Assembly (NCBI RefSeq): GCF_902859705.1
Contig: NZ_CADIJO010000008.1
Span: 62,001 to 126,000, forward strand
Reading direction: 5' to 3'
DNA: 64,000 nt
Source: Achromobacter deleyi
GTDB taxonomy: Bacteria > Pseudomonadota > Gammaproteobacteria > Burkholderiales > Burkholderiaceae_B
Shown: positions 53,281 through 62,651 of the stretch, one piece after another
Position numbering within the stretch: position 1 is the first letter of the stretch
How the letters are laid out: every line of letters starts with the position of its first letter
Notes under the pieces: generated by a model
The model's input: only the letters and a program-made list of their open reading frames with translations
The model's database searches: none
What the model was told of the DNA's origin: nothing
Program-made: the position numbers and the translations under genes

Positions 53281-55194
53281 CTACCCCCGCTGGCTCAACG
53301 CGCGGCTGATGCGGTTCTTCGCGACCGTGGTCTTGGGCACCTTGAACGGGAACCAGGTTCGCACATCTTCGTCCAGACCGATGCCGTGCATGTAGTTGTA
53401 GATCGCTTTTTTCAGCGCCCGCCCCAGCGCGTCGTGATCGACGCCGGTGGGGTCGTGAAAGCCGATGTCGTTCTTGGCGAAGGTGACTTCGGGCAGCGGC
53501 TGCAGCGTGACGCCGTATTCCTCGGGGTTCTTGCCCACCGGGGAATGCACCGTACAGGCAAAGCGGTGGAAAAAGCCGCTTTGGATGCAGTCATTTTCGA
53601 ACAGCTGGCGCACGTATTCCAGCGCGTCGACGGTGTCTTGCACGGTCTGCGTGGGAAACCCGTACATCAGGTAGGCGTGCACCAGGATGCCGGCGTCGGT
53701 GAAGGCGCGGGTGACGCGGGCGACCTGGTCCACCGAGACGCCTTTTTTCATCAGGTTCAGCAGGCGGTCGGATGCCACTTCCAGCCCGCCGGACACGGCG
53801 ATGCAGCCGCTGTCGGCCAGGAGTTCGCACAGTTCGGGGCTGAAGGTCTTTTCAAAGCGGATGTTGCCCCACCACGAGATGCCGGCGTTGCGCTCGATCA
53901 GCTCGGTGGCCAGGGCTTTCAACGACTTGGGCGGTGCGGCTTCGTCGACGAAGTGAAAGCCGGTCTGGCCGGTTTCGCGGACGATGGCTTCGATGCGGTC
54001 GGCCAGCACGGTGGCGGACGCGCCTTCGTAGCGGCCGATGTAGTCCAGGCTGACGTCGCAGAAGCTGCATTTCTTCCAGTAGCAACCATGGGCAACGGTG
54101 AGCTTGTTCCAGCGGCCGTCGCTCCAGAGACGGTGCATGGGGTTCAGCATGTCCAGCAGCGACAGGTAGCGGTCCAGCGGCAGGCCATCCCACGTGGGGG
54201 TACCGACTTCGGCGAAGGCGACGTCGGGCTCGACCATGTTGATGTAGCGGACCTGGCCGGATTCTGCGTCGCGCAGGAAGGTGCGCACCAGGCGTGAGCG
54301 CGAGCGCTTGCCCTGCACGTGTTCCAGCAGGGCCAGCAAGGGGCGTTCGCCGGCGTCCAGGCAGACGTAGTCGATATAGTCGAAGACTCGCGGGTCTTTC
54401 AGTTCGCGCAGTTCGGTGTTGACGAAGCCGCCGCCCAGCACGGTGATGATGCCGGGGTCGTGCGCCTTGATGGCCTGGGCGATGCGAAAGGCGGCATAGA
54501 CGGCGCCGGGAAACGGCACCGACAGCAGCACCATGGTGGGCGCGTGGCGCTCCAGGGCTTCGCGGGTCAGGTCGCGCAGGGTTTCGTCGACCAGGTTCAG
54601 CGGCGCGGCCAGGGCCTGGGCCAGGGGGTCGAAGGTGGGTTGGCTGCCGGCCAGCGATTCGGCGTAGCGCACGAATTCGAAGCGAGGATCAATGCCGTCG
54701 CGCAGCACGTCGGCCAGGTCGTTCAGGTACAGCGTTGCCAGATGCTTGGCGCGGTCTTGCAGGCCCAGGGCGCCAAAGGCCCAGCCCAGGGGATCGCCGC
54801 CGTCTTCGTCCATATAGACGTCCAGCGTGGCAAAGCGCGGCCCTTCGGGCAGGAAGTTGCGGCCGGCGATGCGGTGCGCCAGGGTGGAATCCCGGCCTTG
54901 CAGGAAGGCGATGACCGGGCCGATGGTGGCCAGGTAGCGTGGCTGCATGGCGATGAAGGCCTGGATGGGCGGGGTGTGCTTTTCCAGGGGCAAGGCGTCG
55001 ATCTGGGCGGCGACGGCGCGCAGGCCGTCGGCCGACAGCAGGCGCAGCACCAGGGCCAGCGCCAGGTCTTCCTGCACCGCCGGGACCTCGCGCGAACGCA
55101 GGAAGCCGGTCAGGTAGGCCGTGGACGGGTATGGGGTGTTGAGCTGCGTCATCGGCGGAATGACCGACAGGACGCGTAAAGGCTTAGGGGACAT
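53281..55194 (-). CDS. B12-binding-like radical SAM protein
   Basis: 637 residues from ATG 55194. N-terminal part (residues 1-330) includes a B12-binding-like domain (VLLSVPFPGAVYAAFRIAQAIKAHDPGIITVLGGGFVNTEL). The radical SAM domain has its iron-sulphur motif at Cys371, Cys376 and Cys379 in HGCYWKKCSFCDVS. This is CX4CX2C, not the common CX3CX2C. Then GGLEVASDRLLNLMKKG and the ending HGIGLDEDVRTWFPFKVPKT. The protein is like uncharacterised B12-radical-SAM enzymes, often methylases. No partner genes are adjacent. Confidence 0.88.
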   Translation of the reverse strand: MSPKPLRVLSVIPPMTQLNTPYPSTAYLTGFLRSREVPAVQEDLALALVLRLLSADGLRAVAAQIDALPLEKHTPPIQAFIAMQPRYLATIGPVIAFLQGRDSTLAHRIAGRNFLPEGPRFATLDVYMDEDGGDPLGWAFGALGLQDRAKHLATLYLNDLADVLRDGIDPRFEFVRYAESLAGSQPTFDPLAQALAAPLNLVDETLRDLTREALERHAPTMVLLSVPFPGAVYAAFRIAQAIKAHDPGIITVLGGGFVNTELRELKDPRVFDYIDYVCLDAGERPLLALLEHVQGKRSRSRLVRTFLRDAESGQVRYINMVEPDVAFAEVGTPTWDGLPLDRYLSLLDMLNPMHRLWSDGRWNKLTVAHGCYWKKCSFCDVSLDYIGRYEGASATVLADRIEAIVRETGQTGFHFVDEAAPPKSLKALATELIERNAGISWWGNIRFEKTFSPELCELLADSGCIAVSGGLEVASDRLLNLMKKGVSVDQVARVTRAFTDAGILVHAYLMYGFPTQTVQDTVDALEYVRQLFENDCIQSGFFHRFACTVHSPVGKNPEEYGVTLQPLPEVTFAKNDIGFHDPTGVDHDALGRALKKAIYNYMHGIGLDEDVRTWFPFKVPKTTVAKNRISRALSQRG

Positions 55195-55293
55195 GAGGCA
55201 CGGCAAGACTGCCGTCAAAGCGGGGATCAGGGATGATTATAGGCAGTGCGGCCCCTGGCCCGTTGGCGCAGCCCGATTCGCTACACTTGCCCC

Positions 55294-55716
55294 ATGCGCC
55301 ACGCCCCCGACCCGTTCGCCCCGCCCAGAAAGTCGCGCCCCGTTCGCCAGAACTCGCTGCTGTGGATCATCGAGCCCCTGGAACGGGACGCCCATTTCAC
55401 GCATCGCAAGATGTTCGGCTGCGATGCGGCCTACCTGGACGGGTCGCTGTACCTGGTGGTGGCCGACCGGGACGAACCCTGGAATGGGGTCATGGTGTGC
55501 ACCTCGCACGATCGCCAGGCGGCGCTGATGCAAGACGTGCCCGGGCTGGTGCCGCATCCGCAATTGAGCAAGTGGCTGTACCTGCCGCAGACGGATGAAG
55601 GTTTCGAGGCGCGTGCGGCGCAGCTGGTGGAACTGGCGCTGGCGCGCGACCCGCGCCTGGGCGTGGTGCCCAAGCCGCGGGTCCGGCGGCGCAAATCGTG
55701 GCGCGCCGAGGACTGA
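55294..55716 (+). CDS. Hypothetical protein, TfoX/MmcQ-like
   Basis: 140 residues from ATG 55294. The sequence WIIEPLERDAHFTHRKMFGCDAAYLDGSLYLVVADRDEPWNGVMVCTSHDRQAALMQDVPGL resembles the small TfoX N-terminal or MmcQ/YjbR-like fold (alternating strands with a central helix). C-terminus is basic (PKPRVRRRKSWRAED), which suggests nucleic-acid contact. I am unsure about the family. Monocistronic. Confidence 0.7.
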   Translation: MRHAPDPFAPPRKSRPVRQNSLLWIIEPLERDAHFTHRKMFGCDAAYLDGSLYLVVADRDEPWNGVMVCTSHDRQAALMQDVPGLVPHPQLSKWLYLPQTDEGFEARAAQLVELALARDPRLGVVPKPRVRRRKSWRAED

Positions 55717-55723
55717 AGCTGCC

Positions 55724-57919
55724 TCAATACTGGTAGCGCACCGTCAAGGTTGCGCTACGCCCCGCGCCCCACGCCCCCTGGTTGTAGAACCCCACCTGCG
55801 AGTAATACTTGCGGTCGAACAGGTTGTTGACGTTCAACTGCGCCGACAGGCTGCGGTCGAACTTGTAGCGGGCCATCAGGTTGGTCAGAGCGTAGCTGCC
55901 CTGGCCGACGCGTTCCTGCCCGTTGGGGCCGCTGGCCAGGGTGTAGATGCTGCTCTGCCAGTTGACGCCGCCGCCCACGGTCAGGCGGTTCCAGCTGCCC
56001 GGCAACTGGTAGGTGGTGAACAGGCGCACCAGGCTGCGCGGCTGGTCGGTCTGGATGCCGTTGCCGTCGCCGTCGCGCGCGGTCCAGTGCGAATAACCGG
56101 CGGCCACGTTCCAGCCCGGCGAGACTTCGCCCGACATTTCCAGATCGAAGCCGCGGCTGCGGGTGCCTTGGCCGGCGCGATAGGCCTGGTTGATGGTGCC
56201 GGGCACAAATTGGCCCGGGTCGATCTGGGCCACGTTGTCCTGGTTCATCTGGAATACGGCGGCGGACGCGTTCAGGCGGCCTTCCAGGAATTCGCCTTTG
56301 ACGCCGGCCTCGTAGGCCTTGCCCTCCAGCGGGTCCAGCCAGCTGCCGTTGCGGTCTTGATAGCTTTGCGGGTTGAAGATGCCGGTGTAGCTGACGTAGG
56401 CGGTGTAGTTCTCGTTGATGTCGTACAGCAGGCCGGCGTAGGGCGTGAAGGCATCCTTGTCGAAGGCCTGCTTGTTGCCGCCGGCAAACCCCACCGAGTC
56501 CGTCTTCCAGGTGCTGTAGCGCCCGCCCACGATCAGCTTCAGCGGGTCGGCCAGGCTGAAGCGCAGCGCGCTGTACCAGCCGGTCTGCTTGGTGGTGTAG
56601 CGGCTGGCGGTGCTGGATTCGCCCCACTGCGGTTCGGGATACGAGCCGTCCCAATCGTAGAAATTGCCCACCGGCGCGGCGGCGCCCGCCGGGAAGCGGC
56701 CGCGGAAGTCGGCATACTGTCGGCTGAAGCTGGCGCCGAATACGGCTTCATGGGTGCGGCCGAACAGGTTGAAGGGGCCCGAGGCCTTCACGTCCAGGCT
56801 GTTCTGCTGGCGGTCGCCGTAGTACCAGGCCGGCGAGCCGTTCACGCCCAGGCCGGTGTTGCGGTCCGGCAAGCCGTACAGGTACAGCAGCTTGCCGTCC
56901 ATTTCGTTCTTGGAATATGACGCCGTCGTCTGGATGCGCCAGTCGTTGTCGAAGCGATGTTCCAGGCTGGCGAAGGCGCCCTGCGTGGTGCTGGCCCACG
57001 AGGTCCAGTCCGCGCCGGTGTTCAGCGAACGCTTCCAGTCCGTGCGGCCGCCGTCGGCGTACCACAGCGGAAAACCGCCCCAGCTGCTGCCCTTGGGCTG
57101 GTTGTCCTGGTAGTTGAAACCCACGCTTAACGTGGTGCGCGAGGTCAGGTCGGCATCCACCACGCCGTAGAAGACCTTCTTGCGGTTCTCGTAGTTGTCC
57201 AGGAAGGAATGGTTGTCCTGGTAGGCCGACACGATGCGGCCGCGCACGCTGCCGCTGGCATTCAGCGGCGACGACAGATCAACGGTGGCGCGATAGGTAT
57301 CCCAGCTGCCGGCGCTGACGCTCATGTCTGCCGTGAACTCGCGGCTGGTGGCGTGCTTGCGCACCAGGTTGACGGATGCCGACGGGTTGCCCGCGCCGGT
57401 CAACAGACCGGTGGCGCCGCGCACGACTTCGACGCGGTCGTAGATGATGGGGTCCTGCGATGACTCGCCCCCCGCGTAGCCCATATCGAACGACGTCGGG
57501 ATGCCGTCGTACATGTAGTTGCTGATGGCAAAGCCGCGCGAGTTGAACGAATAGCGCTCGCTGTCGTAGTTCTGCACCGAAATGCCCGGCGTGCTGGCCA
57601 TGACGTCGGCCAGCGACCGCATGTTTTCGTCATCGATGCGCTGGCGCGTGACGACGGTGACCGATTGCGGGGTTTCGCGCAGCGACATCGGCAAGCCGGT
57701 GCTGGCGGCGGTGGCGCGCGGCGTATACGAACCGGTTCCTTCCGTAGTGGTGAGATCGCCCTGGCCTTCAACCTTGACGGCGGGCAACGTGGCAACGTCG
57801 GCTTGCTGCGCAAGCGCAGCGCTGCTGGCAAGCGCCATCAGCACCAGGCTGGTGGTACGCCGCAGTGCGGCGCGAGAACGAACGGAGGGAGTCTGGCCGA
57901 CGGGCCGCGGGTCTTGCAT
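55724..57919 (-). CDS. TonB-dependent siderophore receptor (FhuE-like)
   Basis: 731 residues. Signal peptide (TTSLVLMALASSAALAQ), then a plug domain with LRETPQSVTVVTRQRIDDENM, FNSRGFAISNYMYDGIP, VEVVRGATGLLTGAGNPSASVNLVRKH and a 22-strand-type barrel ending in YQY. NPSASxNLVRK and the GDGNGIQTDQ region are typical of FhuE/coprogen and related hydroxamate receptors. No N-terminal STN domain, so it does not signal through FecI/FecR. A Fur-like site precedes it. Outer membrane, energised by TonB. Confidence 0.92.
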   Translation of the reverse strand: MQDPRPVGQTPSVRSRAALRRTTSLVLMALASSAALAQQADVATLPAVKVEGQGDLTTTEGTGSYTPRATAASTGLPMSLRETPQSVTVVTRQRIDDENMRSLADVMASTPGISVQNYDSERYSFNSRGFAISNYMYDGIPTSFDMGYAGGESSQDPIIYDRVEVVRGATGLLTGAGNPSASVNLVRKHATSREFTADMSVSAGSWDTYRATVDLSSPLNASGSVRGRIVSAYQDNHSFLDNYENRKKVFYGVVDADLTSRTTLSVGFNYQDNQPKGSSWGGFPLWYADGGRTDWKRSLNTGADWTSWASTTQGAFASLEHRFDNDWRIQTTASYSKNEMDGKLLYLYGLPDRNTGLGVNGSPAWYYGDRQQNSLDVKASGPFNLFGRTHEAVFGASFSRQYADFRGRFPAGAAAPVGNFYDWDGSYPEPQWGESSTASRYTTKQTGWYSALRFSLADPLKLIVGGRYSTWKTDSVGFAGGNKQAFDKDAFTPYAGLLYDINENYTAYVSYTGIFNPQSYQDRNGSWLDPLEGKAYEAGVKGEFLEGRLNASAAVFQMNQDNVAQIDPGQFVPGTINQAYRAGQGTRSRGFDLEMSGEVSPGWNVAAGYSHWTARDGDGNGIQTDQPRSLVRLFTTYQLPGSWNRLTVGGGVNWQSSIYTLASGPNGQERVGQGSYALTNLMARYKFDRSLSAQLNVNNLFDRKYYSQVGFYNQGAWGAGRSATLTVRYQY

Positions 57920-57965
57920 GGTGGCTTCCTTGCACGGGCTGAAACAACATATCGCGAGGAAGTGT

Positions 57966-57984
57966 AATGCAAACGCTTCTCATG
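57966..57984. promoter_or_regulatory. Fur-box-like site upstream of the FhuE-like receptor
   Basis: AATGCAAACGCTTCTCATG (57966-57984) is 47 bp before the receptor's ATG on the minus strand. It matches the Fur consensus halves AATGAGAAT/ATTCTCATT in the outer positions and is very similar to the site at 16456 (same AATGCAA start). Confidence 0.55.
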
Positions 57985-58095
57985 TAGTTTATTGTTGCAA
58001 GGATGTGCCAATAATTGCGTCCCCGTTTGTTGGGGCTTGCTTGAAGGGGTACAGCGTGGCACGCGCGCATAGCGCCACCTAGGAGTTTTCCGCTT

Positions 58096-59028
58096 ATGCA
58101 TGAGGAAATTTCCTATAACCATCCAGCCCTATTCTCTTGCCGCAACACCGCCCCTAAGATCGACGATTCTCAACGATTTGGCCTGCCCATCAGGCATGGC
58201 TCCCCCCACGTTATGTCACAAGATCTGATTTCGGCCTTTCCGACCCGACCGGTGAAGCTGCTGCGCGCCGGCGCTGCTGCACGCACAACCTCCTATGTCA
58301 TGGCTGTTTTCCTTGCCGTCATTGCGGCCTTTTTTGTTTGGCTCAATGCACCGGGAATCATGCAGGATCTGGAAATTCAAAAAGACCCGGTCGTCGTGCC
58401 CGACGCATCCGTGCGCAACGCCAAGTGCAAGGTGTCAAAAGGCTTTTTCTACGACTGCAGCGCAAACGTCGCCTACCGCGTCGACAGACAGGCCTATCAA
58501 CGCAAGATCGAGATCTCGTTTATCTCTTTCAAAGTGGGAGATCTCTCGGTCGATGTCGTCAGGTCGGCCAAGCGGCCGGAACTGGCCACTTTCGCTATCG
58601 GCCTGGACAAGCTCTGGAACCGTATCGCCATGCTGGCCGGGCTTGTCATCCTGATGGTAGCCTCCGCTGGCGCGCTGCTCGTGACCGCCAGGAAAAACAG
58701 CGCCGTCAAAGCCGCCGAAGGCAAGACCTGGACCTTCACGCCCGTCGTCGTACCGATCAAGCAGGAACGCGTGGTGTTTGGCAAGACCATCGTCACATTT
58801 TCGTGCCGTGTCGCCGACAAGCAAAAGAACTTCACCAGCGCTTTCGAGAAAGGCGAGACTCCGTTCTACCTGGACCCGAAAGAAACCACCGCGCTGGCCA
58901 TCATGATTCGCGAGCGTTCCATACCCATCCTGCTGGACAGCGCCCTCGCCCGAGCCGGGTTGACGGACACCGAGCGCGATGAACTCCGCGCCCAGGCCCA
59001 AGGCCAATCGTTCAGCCCGGCAACCTGA
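58096..59028 (+). CDS. Hypothetical membrane protein
   Basis: 310 residues from ATG 58096 (AGGAG ten bases before); ATG 58213 is an alternative without a Shine-Dalgarno. Two membrane segments, at about 65-85 (SYVMAVFLAVIAAFFVWLNAPG) and 177-197 (MLAGLVILMVASAGALLVTARK). Between them is a periplasmic domain with Cys residues (NAKCKVSKGFFYDCSANVAYRVD) that could form a disulphide. The C-terminal 110 residues are cytosolic with KNFTSAFEKGETPFYLDPKETTALAIMIRERSIPILLDSALARAGLT. No family recognised. Confidence 0.72.
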   Translation: MHEEISYNHPALFSCRNTAPKIDDSQRFGLPIRHGSPHVMSQDLISAFPTRPVKLLRAGAAARTTSYVMAVFLAVIAAFFVWLNAPGIMQDLEIQKDPVVVPDASVRNAKCKVSKGFFYDCSANVAYRVDRQAYQRKIEISFISFKVGDLSVDVVRSAKRPELATFAIGLDKLWNRIAMLAGLVILMVASAGALLVTARKNSAVKAAEGKTWTFTPVVVPIKQERVVFGKTIVTFSCRVADKQKNFTSAFEKGETPFYLDPKETTALAIMIRERSIPILLDSALARAGLTDTERDELRAQAQGQSFSPAT

Positions 59029-60174
59029 TCACCGAAACCGCAGGTGCCGCCGCTGCAGGTCTGCCACGGTCTGGCAGCCCATCAGCTTCATGGCGCGTTC
59101 GATTTCGATGCGCATCAGGTCCAGCGCCCGTTCCACGCCGGGTCTGCCGGCGGCGGCCAGGGGGAACAGGTAGTAGCGGCCCAGGCCCACGGCCTTGGCG
59201 CCCAGCGCCAGGGCCTTGAGCACGTGCGTGCCGCGTTGCACGCCGCCATCCATCATGACGTCGATGCGGTCGCCGACAGCGTCGACGATTTCGGCCAGTT
59301 GGTCGAAGGCGCTGCGCGAGCCGTCCAGCTGCCGCCCGCCGTGGTTGGACAGCACGATGCCGGTGCAGCCGATGTCGACGGCGCGCCTGGCGTCTTCGAC
59401 GGACATGATGCCTTTCAGGCAGAACTGGCCGCCCCACTCGGCCACCATCGCGGCAACGTCGTCCCAGTTCATGGCGGGGTCGAGCATGTCGGTGAAGTAG
59501 CGGCTGATGGACATGGCGCCGCCGCCCATGTCGACGTGGGTGTCCAGCTGCGGCAGCCGGAAGCGTTCGTGGGTGACGTAGTTGAGCGCCCAGGCGGGCT
59601 TGGCGGCAAACTGCGCGATGCCGGCCAGGTTCAGGCGAAACGGAATGGCAAAGCCGGTGCGCTTGTCGCGTTCGCGGTTGCCGCCGGTGATGCTGTCCAC
59701 GGTCAGCATCATGACCTGCACGCCAGCGGTCTTGGCGCGCGCCATCATCTCGCGGTTCAGGCCGCGGTCTTTGTGGAAGTAGAACTGGTAGACCTGGGGG
59801 CCGCCGCTGATCTGGCGGGCCTCTTCCAGGCTGACCGTGCCCAGCGACGACACGCCGAACATCGTGCCGAACTTGCCGGCGGCCGCGGCCACGGCGCGTT
59901 CGCCGTCGTGATGGAACAGGCGCTGCAGGGCCGTGGGCGAGCAATACACCGGCAGCGCCAGCTTCTGGCCCATCACCGTGACAGACATGTCCACTTGGGC
60001 CACGCCGCGCAGCACGTCGGGCACCAGGTCGCAGGCCTCGAAGGCGTCGGTGTTGCGGCGGTAGGTGGTTTCATCGTCGGCGGCGCCGTCGATGTAATTG
60101 AAGATGGGGCCGGGCAGCCGCTGGCGCGCCATGCGGCGAAAGTCGTGGAAATTCTGGCACTGAGTCAGACGCAT
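59029..60174 (-). CDS. FMN-dependent alpha-hydroxyacid dehydrogenase (LldD-like)
   Basis: 381 residues from ATG 60174, AAGGA upstream; the TTG at 60192 adds six residues. FMN-dependent (S)-2-hydroxyacid oxidase/dehydrogenase fold: CSPTALQRLFHHDGE, VYQFYFHKDRG, LTVDSITGGNRERDKRTGF, active site SNHGGRQLDG with catalytic His, and DGGVQRGTHVLKALALGAKAVGLGR. Oxidises L-lactate or a related acid such as L-mandelate. No lactate permease is nearby. Ends directly at the stop of the convergent membrane-protein gene. Confidence 0.93.
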   Translation of the reverse strand: MRLTQCQNFHDFRRMARQRLPGPIFNYIDGAADDETTYRRNTDAFEACDLVPDVLRGVAQVDMSVTVMGQKLALPVYCSPTALQRLFHHDGERAVAAAAGKFGTMFGVSSLGTVSLEEARQISGGPQVYQFYFHKDRGLNREMMARAKTAGVQVMMLTVDSITGGNRERDKRTGFAIPFRLNLAGIAQFAAKPAWALNYVTHERFRLPQLDTHVDMGGGAMSISRYFTDMLDPAMNWDDVAAMVAEWGGQFCLKGIMSVEDARRAVDIGCTGIVLSNHGGRQLDGSRSAFDQLAEIVDAVGDRIDVMMDGGVQRGTHVLKALALGAKAVGLGRYYLFPLAAAGRPGVERALDLMRIEIERAMKLMGCQTVADLQRRHLRFR

Positions 60175-60491
60175 TGCGGGGTCCTTGGTCAACGCTGCAG
60201 GGGCGCGTCGCAGCGCAGCTTGAAAGCGGATTCAACGCCGCTGCAAGGCGGCAACAGGGCCGCTACAGAGCGGCCTCAAAACCACTTCAAAGCCACATCA
60301 AGGCCACTTCAAGGCCGCGACGGCGCCGCCATGATATCGCCAAAGATCAGGCCAACCGGACCCATGCGCCCGGAAATTTCCGCTGGGGGCATGGCGAAAT
60401 TTTCGATACCCGGCGCCGTCGTTGCGCGTTGCGACCAGGGGCTGACGACCCTGTGCAACGCGCACCAGACGACGGCCGCGTCCCGTGACGG
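60175..60491. other. 317-bp gap with short repeats
   Basis: No gene seen. Three 11-bp units GCCACTTCAAG with small changes are at 60281-60313, in DNA just upstream of the FMN-dependent dehydrogenase start. Also present are imperfect inverted pieces around AGGCGGCAACAGGGCCGC. The region is between the dehydrogenase (start 60174) and the end of the MDR gene (60492), so it probably holds the dehydrogenase promoter, but no -10/-35 pair was convincing. Confidence 0.4.
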
Positions 60492-61520
60492 CTAGCGGTC
60501 CAGCCGCACCACCAGCTTGCCGAAGTTCTTACCGTCCAGCAGGCCGATGAACGCCTGCGGCGCCTGTTCCAGGCCGTCCACGATGTCTTCGCGCCAACGC
60601 AGCTGGCCTGTCTTGATCCATTGCGCCGCCTCGCGCAGGAAGTCGTCCTGCTGCGCGTCGACGAATTCGTGCTGGATGAATCCGCGCAGCGTGATGCTCT
60701 TGGCCAGGATCTCGCGCATGGTGGCCGGCAGGCGGTCGGGGCCGCTGGCGGCCGCCGGGTCGTCGTTGTAGTTGGCGATCAGGCCGCACACCGGCACGCG
60801 CGCAAAGTTGTTCAAGAGCGGCAGCACCGCGTCCCACACATGGCCGCTGACGTTTTCGAAATACACGTCGATGCCGTCGGGGCACGCCTGGGCCAGTTGC
60901 TGCGCGAAGTCGGGCGCCTGGTGGTCGACCACCGCGTCAAAGCCCAGCTCGTCTTTGACGAAGGCGCACTTCTCGGGGCCGCCGGCAATGCCCACGACGC
61001 GCGCGCCCTGAATGCGGGCGATCTGGCCCACCACCGAGCCAACCGCGCCGCTGGCGGCTGCGACCACCACGGTTTCGCCAGGCTTGGGTTGGCCGATGTT
61101 GCGCAGGCCGGCGTAGGCCGTGAAGCCCGGCATGCCCAGCACGCCCAGGGCGGTGGACGGCGCGGCAATGGTGGGGTCCAGCCGGCGCAAATCGCTGCCG
61201 TCGGACAACGCGTACTGCTGCCAACCCGCCGCCGACAGCACCACGTCGCCCTCGGCCCAATCGGGGTGCCGGGAGACTTCCACGCGGGCCACGGTGCCAC
61301 CCACGATCACGTCGCCGATCTCGATGGGCGGCGCGTAGGATTTGGCCGCACTGATGCGCCAGCGCATGTAGGGGTCCAGCGACAGGTACTGGACCCGCAG
61401 CAGCACCTGGCCGTCTGCCGGCTCGGGGATGGGGGCCTCTTCGAAGCGAAAATCGTCGGGGCACGGCCGGCCGACGGGGCGGGAAGCCAGGACGACGCGC
61501 AGATTCTGAGGGGCGGACAT
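60492..61520 (-). CDS. NADPH-dependent MDR oxidoreductase (CurA/leukotriene-B4-reductase type)
   Basis: 342 residues from ATG 61520, GGAG eight bases before. Medium-chain reductase without catalytic zinc: YLSLDPYMRWRI (about 50-61), GGTVARVEVSRHPDWAEGDVV, GMPGFTAYAGLRNIGQPKPGETVVVAAASGAVGSVVGQIARIQGARVVGIAGG (AxxGxxG NADPH loop) and FENVSGHVWDAVLPLLN. It fits prostaglandin reductase/CurA, acting on alpha,beta-unsaturated carbonyls. In-frame 15-bp repeats lie just upstream. Divergent from a LysR gene 168 bp away. Confidence 0.93.
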   Translation of the reverse strand: MSAPQNLRVVLASRPVGRPCPDDFRFEEAPIPEPADGQVLLRVQYLSLDPYMRWRISAAKSYAPPIEIGDVIVGGTVARVEVSRHPDWAEGDVVLSAAGWQQYALSDGSDLRRLDPTIAAPSTALGVLGMPGFTAYAGLRNIGQPKPGETVVVAAASGAVGSVVGQIARIQGARVVGIAGGPEKCAFVKDELGFDAVVDHQAPDFAQQLAQACPDGIDVYFENVSGHVWDAVLPLLNNFARVPVCGLIANYNDDPAAASGPDRLPATMREILAKSITLRGFIQHEFVDAQQDDFLREAAQWIKTGQLRWREDIVDGLEQAPQAFIGLLDGKNFGKLVVRLDR

Positions 61521-61536
61521 GGAAGTTTCTCCGTAG

Positions 61537-61596
61537 TTCAAGGGGACGCAATTCAAGGGGACGCAATTCAAGGGGACGCGATTCAAGGGGACGCGA
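61537..61596. repeat. 15-bp minisatellite, four units
   Basis: TTCAAGGGGACGCAA is repeated exactly four times: units at 61537, 61552, 61567 and 61582; the last two read ...CGCGA at the end. It lies 17 bp upstream of the MDR oxidoreductase start and is a multiple of three, so it also keeps the N-terminal reading frame open. It would sit between promoter and start codon of that gene. Confidence 0.9.
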
Positions 61597-61688
61597 AGGG
61601 CATTCGGTTTCGCGATACGGGGATACTAGGAGCGCCGCAGAGATACAGGTAGACTGAACTCTCATAATCCAGACTTAACAGATTGATA

Positions 61689-62642
61689 ATGTCATCCCCT
61701 GCCCTGTCCGGTGACTTCGACCCCGCCCTGCTACGCACTTTCGTGGCGGTTTGCCGCCACGGCAGCCTGAGCCGCGCCGCCGATCAGGCCGGGCGCGCCC
61801 AATCGGCGCTCAGCACGCAGATCCGGCGGCTGGAAGAACAGGTGGGCAAGCGGCTGTTGCACCGAACCGGCCGCGGCATGGCGCCCACCACCGAAGGCGA
61901 ACTGCTGCTGAGCTACGCCAACCGCATCCTGGCCCTGGGCGAGGCCGCGGCGGCCCGGTTGCGCGAACGCGCGGTGGCGGGCAGCGTACGCATCGGCCTG
62001 TCGGAAGACGTGGCCGTGGCCGCCCTGCCCGCCGCGCTGGGCCGCCTGCGGCGCGCCTGCCCGCAGTTGCACCTGGAGGTCGTGGTGGACGACGGCGAAA
62101 GGCTGGCCGCCCGCTGGCAGGAAGGCATGCTGGATGTGGCGGTGGGCGTGTGCGCGGCGTTCGTGGATGAACCCGTGCAGACCTGGGCGGTGGACCTGCA
62201 CTGGGTCTGCGCCATCGACGAAGCGCCCGACCCGGACGCGCCGCTGGATGTGATCGTGTATGCCGAACCGTGCTCGTGGCGCCGCCTGGCGTTTGATACG
62301 CTGACCGCCGCGGGCCGCGATTTTCGGGTCACGCTGACGAGCCACAATGTGGGCGCCACGATTGCCGCGGTGGAAAACGGCCTGGGCGTGGCGCTGCTGT
62401 CCAGCGAATGCCTGCGGCCCGACACCATGCGCATCATTTCGCTCGGGCCCGATAGCCCGCCCAGTCTGCGTGCGCAGTTCGGCATGTATGCATCGAAGCG
62501 GCTGAACGACAGCGGCCGCGCCGCGGTGTCGTTGCTGCGGGAAAGCTTGCAGAATTGGGGCGCGCCGCAGCCATCACGGCCGATCGGCGCGGGGACTTCG
62601 CACTTGCCAGAGGCCCTGCCCGCCGTGGGGCTGGCCGGCTAG
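61689..62642 (+). CDS. LysR-family transcriptional regulator
   Basis: 317 residues from ATG 61689. HTH near residues 15-55 (LLRTFVAVCRHGSLSRAADQAGRAQSALSTQIRRLEEQ), effector domain with SVRIGLSEDVAVAALPAALGRLRRACPQLHLEV. Divergent from the MDR oxidoreductase gene, whose promoter it probably controls. Its 3' end is ten bases from the stop of the convergent unknown gene. It could sense an unsaturated carbonyl compound, by association. Confidence 0.92.
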   Translation: MSSPALSGDFDPALLRTFVAVCRHGSLSRAADQAGRAQSALSTQIRRLEEQVGKRLLHRTGRGMAPTTEGELLLSYANRILALGEAAAARLRERAVAGSVRIGLSEDVAVAALPAALGRLRRACPQLHLEVVVDDGERLAARWQEGMLDVAVGVCAAFVDEPVQTWAVDLHWVCAIDEAPDPDAPLDVIVYAEPCSWRRLAFDTLTAAGRDFRVTLTSHNVGATIAAVENGLGVALLSSECLRPDTMRIISLGPDSPPSLRAQFGMYASKRLNDSGRAAVSLLRESLQNWGAPQPSRPIGAGTSHLPEALPAVGLAG

Positions 62643-62651
62643 TTCGACGGC

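Noticed and set aside
60281-60313. CRISPR-like array of short repeats.
   Set aside because: Three contiguous 11-bp units without spacers are a simple tandem repeat; no cas gene is present.
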